Source: Blastobasis lacticolella (taxonomy: Eukaryota > Arthropoda > Insecta > Lepidoptera > Blastobasidae). Taken from it: a DNA stretch of 64,000 nt. The translations under genes were made by a program, and so were the position numbers. The notes beneath the pieces were generated by a model that was not told the origin of the DNA, did no database searches, and saw only the letters and a program-made list of their open reading frames with translations. Positions 42,465 through 54,400 of this stretch are shown here, piece by piece (the first letter of the stretch is position 1; every line of letters starts with the position of its first letter). The stretch is from positions 12,895,907-12,959,906 of the forward strand of contig LR990041.1 in NCBI GenBank assembly GCA_905147135.1, given 5' to 3'.

Positions 42465-45400
42465 CTGCAATTAGAAAAACACATATATTGTTTATATTAA
42501 TTTAATTTAATAATGAGGGTTGGATCAGTACTTTTGAATAAATTTTTTAAACAAAGATGTTTTAACTCAAAACATGACATTATATTCACATTTATTTCTG
42601 TAGCACTATAAATTACTTACAATATTTTCTAAAGATTCGTAAGAAACGTCCATGTGCTATTATTCCGTGACGGTCACATATGTCTCATTGATAAATTTTA
42701 TCATTATCGTTCTAAGGGTTATCAATTTTGTTGTTAGATATTTTGTTAGTGTACATTTATTTAACTATTTATCATTGGTTACTCATAATGCGGTTAGTAA
42801 GATATTATTGTTCATATCAACTGCAGTGTGATAATGTCCTACATCCTTGTTAGAGTCAGTCCATAGCATGGAATAGATAAAATATCGTAATCTCTGTTGG
42901 CGTTTTTTATAATAGTAAAGAATTTCACTGAATGCATAAACAAACATAACATGTAGGGTGATAACAAGATAAAGGCTAGTTTGTGTTGCTAGCTCAATTC
43001 ATCGTTGTTTTATCATTTTGATACACTGACACTTTGACGCATTTTTTGTGACACTCCCAAAAAATAACAGACAGGTCTAATGTTAAAATAAAGCCCTCCC
43101 ATTGGCTGGAATCGATCCGATAGTCCAGAATTGGCAAAATGTTGACAACGGACCTTACGCCCGAATACGGTTTCGATATTGCGAAAATTCTCATCGACCT
43201 CACGTGGCACGTCTAAAGTCGAGGTTACACTGTGCGAGCATTCTTGGTTAGCAGGAGTAGGAGTTCCATGATTCAAAAATACAAGGCCTGCTATTCCAGG
43301 TGTGACACAAGCTTACGTCACTGTCAAACTGCCACTTTACTAACAAAACAATAAAGGAATTAAGTCTGTCGACAATCAACCAAAACAAATTGCATTACAA
43401 TTTATCATTTGTTTGTCTTGACAAACGAAATAGGTCAATTTAAACATTGAATTAATGTAATTATTTAATGAAATCACCACCAAATTGGCCTTAAACATCG
43501 ATTATAGATGATTTAAATAGCGTCATTGTTAATAAAATAATCAAAGAAATACATTTATTGGATTGAAACAGGCAATATTTGGTAGTCAGGGAGTTTTACA
43601 CACCACCGGCAACAACACCGATGACGTAAACTTATGTCGCTGTACCTCGGAATGCTGTATATTACGATACCATGAGATGTTCCACCATACCTGAGCGGCG
43701 ATCGTAGCGGCGGCGGCGCGGCGTGGGGCTGTCCGAGTTGTATTCGGTCTCGGTCTCTGGCGGGCCCACGCGCGACCGCGACCCGCGACCACCCGAGTAC
43801 CTGACAATCGAACGATTTAGAGTGAGGGCGACGTAGGCTAGGTACAAAGGGACTATAATATAAGTACAACTATATTATAGTACAACTTCAAAAGCTTCAG
43901 TGCCAAACAGCTACCCTTCCAGATCCCTGATATGGTTTGGCCGCTTTTGTTTTAATCAACTCGGCTACAAATGAGCTTGTGCGTAATAGACTAACGGCCA
44001 GTTTCTCGTGCATCTATTGTTAATCATCAATTAAAATTCATCATCCTTATGACGGAAAGAGTAATCGATGATTAACATTGTCAGCGTTTCATAATAGTTA
44101 GGGAGGCGAGGTAGCTAAATGGCGTAATTCAACGGCGCCGTCGAGACCTATCAAAATCGAAAGATAAAATAATTTCGAAAAGAAAAGCTCGTATGGCAAA
44201 AACCATTTTAGCGGTGGGTTTGGCGTGTACGGTTTTTCAAAAATGTTATAAAAAACAGTTACTTGGGCATTCTCGAGCGCGTCAGATATTCATACTACGT
44301 ATGCCCCGAGTGCCTCTGATAACAACGGTATACTAATCTGCCGGTTTGCGTGGTGGGGGTAGGCATATAAAGTAGTCAAAAATGCAAAAAAAAAAAATTT
44401 ACTCGAGCGCGTCAGATTTTCGGAAGGGGTGTTAAGTAGGCCCCAAGGAAGCTCCCTTTAAAAAAACTGACGATTTCGGCGTGACGATAAGTTACGATGA
44501 ATTTTTGAAAATGCAAAAAAAAAAAGTTTTTTTGAAATACTCGAGCGCGTCAGATTTTCATAGGGGAGGTTTATCTCGGTATCCTGAAAGCATATTTTTT
44601 TAATCTGACAAAAATGTTGGTGGGTTCTCTTAATCTGACCGAAAAAGGTTTTTTGGTTTCTTTCTTTTCCTTTCTTTACGTTTTAACGTTTTAACTTTGG
44701 ACAAAAATGTAAAGAGACCTTTTTTGTGTAAAATAAAATTACCTTTTTTGTTTATTTAAACTTTTTTTTTGTAAAATGTATCGTTCGCGACTTATATGCC
44801 GTAACGCGTTCTTAGGAAGACGAAATGGCTCCTCCACACTTCCGGTCATGCGGAAACCGGCAGATTTTGTATTTTTAGTAAGTTTTAGATTATATTCTTC
44901 AAAATAAAAATAAAAAAAATCGCGCTCGAGAATGCCGGATTAACGTTTTTTTTTTACAAGTTCGCGACCCTATAACTCGGCGGCGTCAAGGACTTATCGT
45001 CAGATTAGTTAAATTTAGTCTTTAAACACTAAAATCAACCCCCAATATCTTAATCTGACGCGCTCGAGTATTTCAGACTATCCATTTTTTTTTACTAATC
45101 TGATCGTCTATCCTAGGCGCGCGTCACTACATATAGAGCTAAATACTTTACAAGGTTGTTCTATTAGGTCTAAGGTATCTCTCATATCTTAAACTGCCAC
45201 GCTCGAGTATTGCCGAAAATTCCCCTATTCGCCTCCCTAACTATAAGGGGATACTACACTCACGATATTTATCGTGATACACGCAGGATCACGATATTTA
45301 TCGAGTGTGTAGGATCCACGGATCGTGATTCGGATCCCAGGATTTCTAGAAAACATAAATCCACGATCCGTATCGACGATACGTATCACGATAAATATCG

Positions 45401-48400
45401 TGTGTGTAGCATTGGCTATAAACTGGACGTAAGTTATTTGAGAACTAATTAGACTAGTTGTGTTCTGGCGTGTTATTCGTTAATTATGAGAGAACATTTT
45501 TAAACCAGGTTTTCTACTACACAGTGATGGGTGCAATCACTATTTTTTTCAATTGATTGATAAGTCAAATTAAAAATTGAGTGACTAAATTAGTTGTACT
45601 AAATAAATCACTAAATAAATAAATAAATGTTTAGTCATCAATTTTAGTGTTCAGTTAAACTAATTTTCCTATAATTAATATCTGAATTTACAGTAATCAA
45701 TAGATGGACGAACAGACAACCAGCTTAACTGTAAGTTAATGAGCAGTTTTTCAATAGGTATCTAAAGCATTCCTAACCACTCACTAGATGACGCCCCGAC
45801 AATTTTGGTAATTGATAATCGCTTGAAATAGGTTCTTAGCAAACAAGATATAAACACTGGGTACGTTGTGTTGGATAATATTGTATTTGTCAATAGTTTT
45901 CAACAATTTTAGAGGATGTAATAATAATGGAACATAGTGCCAACTTCTATAAATATTTATTTTTACATTTCGTTCAACCTTATTATTTTTAAGTTTAAAA
46001 TTAGTTGGCTGGATGAAATCACTGCCACCATCATACAGATTTAAAAAATATTGCCAAAATTGAAGGAGCGTCATCTATTGATGCTTTTTGAAACCAACTA
46101 TCAATACCTACTGGAAAACTCCTCATTGTACTCGCTGGCGATCTCTGTTAGAACCAAAATCTAACAGTAATAAGTTATTCGTTTTATATTCGGTCAGTAC
46201 TTACTTACAATAGTACTTATATCTATGGAGGAGTATGTCGGTGAGCTTACAAACTTCTGGGATGACATTGTTCTCGAAAATAGGTATTTTTTATCGTCTT
46301 TACCACACCAGAGTTAATAATACTAATAATATAGATGATATAATACTATACTGGTAGAGATATCTCATCTCATGCAATCATAGAGCAACGGAACTCCATC
46401 GCAGTGCGTGGACCAACTCATTTTCTATATTTCAACACCCTAATTGCACCCTAATTGAATTTACCTAACTTTTTGTACCTACCTTTATTTGTTTTACTGA
46501 CTGGAATTTTAATCAAAACTATCAATCATGACTACATATTAAAACTAATTAGTCGACTAAATTAGTCATCACATGATTGAAACTAATTCAATTGTCAATC
46601 ATTACATAAGACTAAATTTGTTAGTTTTAGTTTTTAGTCGTCAATCAAACTAAATTTTGCCCAACACTGCTACTACTAATTTTTAAGTTTTGCCACCTAT
46701 TCATTAAACGCAAAATTTAAAGCTCTTTAAATTGTTTTAAGTACCTTTTTGCTAGGATGCACCATATAGAAGTTATGAGCGAAAAACAAAATGATTTCAT
46801 AGCCATACAAAGGGATATTCCAGCACTTCCAGGATATTTCGGTTCTTCCACCAGGGATCGAGTTAGACTTTTTTGTGGGTCATCTTTAGGGTTGTCTGAA
46901 CACGATAGTACAAGAACCGTTTAATTATTATGAATTTCCCGGAAAAACGTCTCTTTCCTATGTACTCACCTATCTCTGGACCGTCTCCTGGCTGGAGGCG
47001 GCGTCGGCGATCTAGAGTCGCGCCGGCGTGGGCGAGGCCGCGGCGAGTACCGCGCATCGGGCGACCGCGAGTACCGGCTCTCTGGCGAGTACCGCGTCTC
47101 GGGCGAGTACCGGCTCCCGGGCGAGTACCGGCTGTCAGGTGAGTATCGCCGCTCGCCATACCTGCGGCAGAGGGGCGGGTGTTGAGTACCAGTGACAACT
47201 GCTTTGTCAGTTTCTTCGTGTACGAAATATGAACTTGAGTTATCGTGATTCCAAAATGCACCAGATGGCGCCAGAGAGGTGAGTTCTGTTATCAAAATAC
47301 TGCCGTGCTACTGGACAGTATCAACTTATGTAAAATGGCGGATCGATTCCAGCCAATGACACGGCTTTACATTCACATCACCTCACGTTTCAGGAGCGCG
47401 ACTTGATGAATTTTGGAATCGCAATAACCCTTATCGTCAAGGCTAAAAAATATAATAAGATGCCGTCTGAAATGTGAGCATGTAAGAAGACGACGTCTGA
47501 AACGTTCCCGTCCCGTACCTCTGCGGATGTGGCGGATGCGGGGAGGGCAGGCGGCCGAGCGGCGGCGGGCGCGGCGGCGGCGGCAGCGGCGGCAGGAACA
47601 TCGGCGGCAGCGGCGGCGGCAGCGCCTCCGGGGCCAGCGGGGACGACACCACTGTGTGCCATACGGAGGTCAAATGATTAACCTGTGTTAGTGAGGATTA
47701 CGAATCTCCATCTTTAGCAGGTGGGTCGGAGATCGCAGCGGGACCGAAATTTTTGAGAATTAAGCTATTTAAAAAGGTTGCGTGATCACTTTGGACAATT
47801 AGATGTTGGATACCAGTCGAAAGACGCCCACTGCTGGGCATAGGCCTCTCTCGGAGATCTCCACACACCGGTCCTGTGCCTTCCGCATGGTACCTGCGAT
47901 CTTTACCAGGCCGTGGGTCCACCTTGTGGGAGGCCTACTCACGCGACGTCTTCCGGTACGTGATCGCCACTCGATCCACTTGAGCTCACGTAACGTAACG
48001 TTAGTGAGGATACCCAAATTCCATCTTTAGCAGGCGGGTCAGAAATTGCGAGTGCGAAATGTTTGGAAATTACGCTATCTAAAAAGTTTGCGTGATTACT
48101 TTGGACATTTGGATGTTGGATGGAGTTTCTGGTATGTTTGTTACTCCATCATCAAAATATCACATAGGCTAATTCTATCTCAAAATTCAACGTGGTTCAC
48201 GAGGGAAAGGGTCGCGGGCAAATGCTAGTTCTGAATATTTAAAAGCTTATATGATTGTAAAAGCAATCTAACGACCTAATAAGCGAGCGTAGCGATCTCG
48301 AAATTTTTGTCATTTTGGCAATCTAATGGTTTACATGGTTGTAAAGACAGCATGGTCGTCCTATGAGCGAGCGCAGCGATCTCAAAATATTTAAAATTAG

Positions 48401-51400
48401 TTTTATTTAATAATTGAAATAAATATAAATCACTTAAATGACCATAGCGAGCTCGAATATTTTTTTCTTGGTTAGCTCAAATGAAATCTAATAAACCCAC
48501 TGGGAAGTAGACACAGACAAAACCGAGTTTAGTGTCAATTATTATTAAGAAACAAAACGTACTGATAATGAATTAAGTTGTGGCTACCTAAAGTTTGCGT
48601 ATAGGTACAGTTAATGAAAAAAATTATTTAGCCACAGAAACCTTACGAGTGCGTATACAATACTTAGAATACAAATACAAGTGTGTAGGTACTGACGTTG
48701 AGTGGAATGGATGTGTCATTTTGGTGTCCGGAGGCCAAGACTAATTTTGTAAGAAAGGTACTAACGTCTATGCGGCGACTGCGCCCCATCGACCCCAACG
48801 CCAGCACTGGCCGTCAGCGGCGACTGCGCCCCATCGACCCCAACGCCAGCACTGGCCGTCAGCGGCGACTGCGCCCCATCGACCCCAACGCCAGCACTGG
48901 CCGTCAGCGCCGCCAGTCGCCGTCTCAGCGCGGCCGCGTCGGCGTGCGCGGAGGCCGAGAGGGCTGCGAGGCCTCGTGTGATGTGTAGGTACTGATACTA
49001 ACGTCTATGCGGCGACTGCGCCCCATCGACCCCAACGCCAGCACTGGCCGTCAGCGGCGACTGCGCCCCATCGACCCCAACGCCAGCACTGGCCGTCAGC
49101 GGCGACTGCGCCCCATCGACCCCAACGCCAGCACTGGCCGTCAGCGCCGCCAGTCGCCGTCTCAGCGCGGCCGCGTCGGCGTGCGCGGAGGCCGAGAGGG
49201 CTGCGAGGCCTCGTGTGATGTGTAGGTACTGATACTAACGTCTATGCGGCGACTGCGCCCTATCGACGCCGACCCCGGCACTAGTAGTCAGCGCCGCGAG
49301 TCGCCGTCTCAGCGCTGCGGCGTCAGCGTTGGCGGAGGCTGAGAGGGCTGCGAGGCCTCGTGTGATGTATAGGTTATAGGTACTGATACTAACGTCTATG
49401 CGGCGACTGCGCCCCATCGACGCCGACCCCGGCACTAGTAGTCAGCGCCGCGAGTCGCCGTCTCAGCGCGGCCGCGTCGGCGTGCGCGGAGGCTGAGAGG
49501 GCTGCGAGGCCTCGTGTGATGTATAGGTTATAGGTACTGATACTAACGTCTATGCGGCGACTGCGCCCCATCGACGCCGACCCCGGCACTAGCAGTCAGC
49601 GCCGCGAGTCGCCGTCTCAGCGCGGCCGCGTCGGCGTGCGCGGAGGCTGAGAGGGCTGCGAGGCCTCGTGTGATGTATAGGTTATAGGTACTGATACTAA
49701 CGTCTATGCGGCGACTGCGCCCCATCGACGCCGACCCCGGCACTAGCAGTCAGCGCCGCGAGTCGCCGTCTCAGCGCGGCCGCGTCGGCGTGCGCGGAGG
49801 CTGAGAGGGCTGCGAGGCCTCGTGTGATGTATAGGTTATAGGTACTGATACTAACGTCTATGCGGCGACTGCGCCCCATCGACGCCGACCACGGCACTGG
49901 CCGTCAGCGCCGCGAGTCGCCGTCTCAGCGCGGCCGCGTCGGCGTGCGCGGCGTCGGCGTCGCGGCGGGCGGCGCGCGCCTCCAGCCAGGCCTCGTGCGC
50001 GCGCGCCGCGCTACTGCTCTCCGCTGTGAGCCGGCGGGACTCCTGCTCCGCTAGCTCCAGCGTCAGGGCTTCGCATTTCTCCCTGGATGGGGGGTGATGG
50101 TCGGCGTTAGTCGAGATTGAAAGTAGCAGGCGGCACCGAGGCGCGCCCTATCATCATCATCATCACAACCCATAACAGTCCAATGCAGGACTGCCTCTCC
50201 CAGGAAAGTAGAGGTTATTCCCATAATCACGCTCGGCAGGCGGGCTGGAGATCGAACTGTTATAAATATATTAATGGAAAACGTTGCTGCCCATTTTCCA
50301 GTCTATGGAGACTCTAGATCTTTTGCCTCGAATTAGTCGCCTTGTACGACACCCGCGAGTGTAAGGGGTTGGTGCTACTCTGCCGGATACCACACGGGCT
50401 AGGCGCGCCCTAGGTCATCGAATATTGCATCCTTCTAGTTTTTGTCTGCGGAGATTCACAATTAAATCTCTTTTTACTTAATGTTACTTTTGCTCTTGCT
50501 TTGCTTTTTGCGTGAAGGTATAACATCCTCACCAACTTACGTATTTATAAAACTGATAGGCTTTAGAAGGATGGCGGTTTTTTTATAATAGAGGGGGGCA
50601 AACGAGCCAGCGGGCACCTGAAGGAGCGTGACAACTGCCGCACGGGGGCACCTGCACACACGGAGTAGCGAAGCGTGGTCGGCTCTGATACGCGGAGGCC
50701 TTCTGGTAACAGACGCTCCGATTTGGCTGGACCCGCTTAACCGTCGCACTGTAGTTCGTAAATCGAGCTCCATACTCATAGAAACTTACTGTGATATATT
50801 TAAAAAAAAAAAGTTGTAACGTCGTCAGTGTACCTTCCTCTATCCAGCAGGGAAGTATAAACGACACAAAGTACTCCGTTCGTGAGAAAAAAAATGTTTT
50901 GTTTTTTTTTGTATGGGAAAAACCACTTAAAGTACATTTTCTCGAAACTTAATGGAACTGAAGGGCTGGTGCTCACATGAACTTTTGTATCCTACACGGC
51001 GAACAAGATGACATACAATTCATGCACCTTTCGATGCCGCTTTGCATGTACCAAATATTTGCAGTTTCGAATTTCAGCTGTGTTATAATTAAAATCATAA
51101 ACGTAAAATAAGTAAACTTACCGACCGATTACTTTATATTGTCACTAGTTATCAGACTGCTAATGACTTTAGTTGAAAAACGGTATGGATTATGTACTTT
51201 TGTTTTTTTAAAATAACAAATAATTATGAGTTATAGAAACAGTTCTTGTTTAAATTCTGTTTTAAGCGAACTTTTCCTTTGCAAAGTCTTAATGGTGTTT
51301 TATTCCAGGTTCAGGGACTACAAATGATGGGAACACAGCTCGAAAATTTTTTGAAGATCCTGTAAAAACAGCATCTATCACTGGATTGGATTCCCGTTTG

Positions 51401-54400
51401 ATCCAAAGATTTGCAACACTTCTACGTGTGATTACTTGTGGGGAGCCTGTTAATGTTGACGCGTTTGCAAACTTTTCACGCCTCACTGCTGAAATGTATG
51501 TGGAGCTCTATGGCTGGTATTATATGCCATCGGGTGTCCACAAAGTTTTACTGCATGGTGCTGCAATTATCAAGCATTACAATATCATGCCCATTGGTAA
51601 ATTGTCTGAAGAAGCATCGGAAGCCAGAAACAAAGATTTCAAGAAAATCCGAGAACATCATTCGTGTAAATTTTGTCGTAAAGCGACAAACGAAGACATT
51701 TTCAATGGTCTCCTTGTATCCTCAGATCCCTACTTGTCTGTACTGTACTGAAAAATAAAACAAAAAGAAGTATCACTGACGATATGAAACCTCTTCTTAT
51801 TATTGAAGATGATTCTGGTGTAGACAAGGAGAACATTGAATTTGTCGATGTTAGTGCATCAATGATGGACTCGGATTTAGAGGACTCTGATGATGGTGAA
51901 GATACTCTCAGTTAGGAGTTAGTGGAGCTTTGCATCAATCGTGATGCCTAGACATTTATTTCGGATTTGTTAATGTTATTATATGTTAAAGGTCATTAAC
52001 CAACGACAATGTTAACAAAGCGGTCGGCATAATGACAATAGGAATAAAGCGGAAGGCAATTTCTGTGATTCTTTTAAAAAATGAGTAGGTACGTTTTTAT
52101 GTCTACAGTTAAAAAAAATTTAAGGACAATGTAAACAAAGCGATCGCCAGTTTCTTTGAAATAATTATTTGTTATTTTAAAAAACAAAAGTACATAATCC
52201 ATACCGTTTTTCAACTAAAGTCATTAGCAGTCTGATAACTAGTGACAATATAAAGTAATCGGTCGGTAAGTTTACTTATTTTACGTTTATGATTTTAATT
52301 ATAACACAGCTGAAATTCGAAACTGCAAATATTTGGTACATGCAAAGCGGCATCGAAAGGTGCATGAATTGTATGTCATCTTGTTCGCCGTGTAGGATAC
52401 AAAAGTTCATGTGAGCACCAGCCCTTCAGTTCCATTAAGTTTCGAGAAAATGTACTTTAAGTGTTTTTTCCCATACAAAAAAAAACAAAACATTTTTTTT
52501 TCTCACGAACGGAGTAACTTGTGTCGTTTATACTTCCATGCTGGATAGAGGAAAGTACACTGACGACGTTACAATTTTTTTTTTTAAATATATCACAGTT
52601 AGTTTCTATGAGTATGGAGCTCGATTTACGAACCACAGTGCGTCGGTTGCCGTCGATACTAATCCTTATAATGTACAAAATAAAATTGCTTTTGGATTAA
52701 TTCGGATTTGCGAACGAGCCGACCTTGGTCGGATGTGCGACCACGTCCTCCGTACGTACCCAAAAGCGACTTTTTTTATACGTTGTAAGAATTAGTATCA
52801 ACTGCAACTGACGGTTGGTCAGCTTTAGCCAAAGCGGAACATAACAGACGTTCACAGCCCATAACAGTCCACTGCAGGACTTAGGGCCTCTCTCAGAAAA
52901 GTAGAGGTTATTCCCATAACCACGCTCGGCACGACTTTTTTTTATACGTTGTAAGGATTAGTATCAACTGCAACTGAGGATTGGTCAGCTTTAGCCAAAA
53001 CGGATCGTTTGTACTAGTTTAAGGCCTCCCCGTATTAGAGTCGATGTCACTTCGTGGCTCCCCGGTGTTGTAGGTGTCCCCGGGTGGTGGTGATCACGCC
53101 CCATCAGGTGCCCCGCTTAGCTGGTTTGCCTCCCTCTATTATAAAAAAAAACCGCCACCTGTACATGGGTGCAAATAAATTTGATTTGATTTGATCCTTC
53201 TAATTCTTCTAATATTACCACTGTACTTTTGTGCATAAAGCTTTAATAAATAAATAAATTATAAATACGAAAGTTTGTGAGGATGTTTGCTACTCACATC
53301 ACAGCCCGTAACAGTCCACTGCAGGACTTAGGGCCTCTCCCACGAAAGGGGAGGTTATTGCCATAATCTCCACGCTAGGCAGGCGGGTTGGAGATCGCAG
53401 TGTTTAAATAATAATGGAAAATGCTGCTGCCCACTTTTCAGACAACGGAGACTCTTGATCTTTTGCCTCGAAAACATTAGTCGCCTAGTACGACACCCAT
53501 GAGTGTAAGAGGTTGGTGCTATTCTACTCTGCCGGACACCACACGGCCAATGTTTGCCGTGTCACTGTAGTATCACTTGGCAATAAAAAGTTATAGCCCA
53601 CAATAGAAAAAAGCGTATAATTTATCAAAATATTCGATGTGGTTCCCGCGGGAACGGGTTCAGAGCGATATAACCGAATTATATAGACTTAATTGTGAAT
53701 CTCCGCAATGAAAATCTGAGGGATACAATATTCGGTGACCTAGGGTGTGCCTCGGTGCCGCCTGGTACACGAACTCTTGCATGGCTAGCTTGACGTTAGG
53801 CGTTACGCATTTTTGCCTAGGGAGTATGTGATGGCAGAGCCGTTACTTGTGGGTTTACTGTATGTCGCCAACCTAGTCCACGCATCGGTGGCGCCCTACG
53901 CCACCTTGCCCACTAATACTTATACTTTCGAAGGTTGAAGGTAAACTCTACCTAGTGTTCTTTATGGACACTGTCAGTGAAAGTAAGTTTCGATATATTC
54001 ATAATAATTATCGTCACCGTTATCACAAAACGTAAACCGTTTTTTAGACTTCTTTTGTTATGATGTTATTCTGAAAAAATCGCATTAACACAAGGAACGT
54101 AAAACAAATAAAAATTAACGATAAAGAATACAGCAGCACGCGCGTCATAGTTGCAACTAGGAACTTGGTCCTTAAGCCCACTGAGTTGGAATTCTTCAAC
54201 AAAATATAACGAATTGAGAGTGGCAATTTCCACTAAAGTTCATTGGAGTGAAAGAAATAAACAACTTATTGCGTACTTCACCTACATATTAAATCATCTA
54301 CTGTGCGAGATAATGAAGCTCGACAATCTCACGAAAAACACTCTTACTATAAACATTTAAAGTTAGAAATTTATTGGGGAACTTTCCGTCCAGTGTCTAC

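Larger units (their letters stand above)
42465..46969 (-). other. Tango1 introns 11 and 12
   Basis: Apart from exon 12 (43691-43800), this holds only repeats: the 44094-45244 element, the 154-bp palindrome and family A copy 3. 42465-43690 and 46130-46860 are AT-rich with nothing recognisable. Confidence 0.7.

Noticed and set aside
47390..47662. Ala-rich 90-residue protein on the minus strand
   Set aside because: Alternative frame of Tango1 exon 10. The proline frame joins neighbours in phase.
48698..49225. Plus-strand frames with repeated RLRPIDPNASTGRQR motif
   Set aside because: They are shadows of the minus-strand Tango1 exon-9 array. The composition comes from the 45-bp repeat, and the frame has no upstream exon or domain.
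48761..49951. CRISPR array
   Set aside because: Regular repeats, but the units are contiguous without unique spacers, lie in a eukaryotic gene and copy an exon end.
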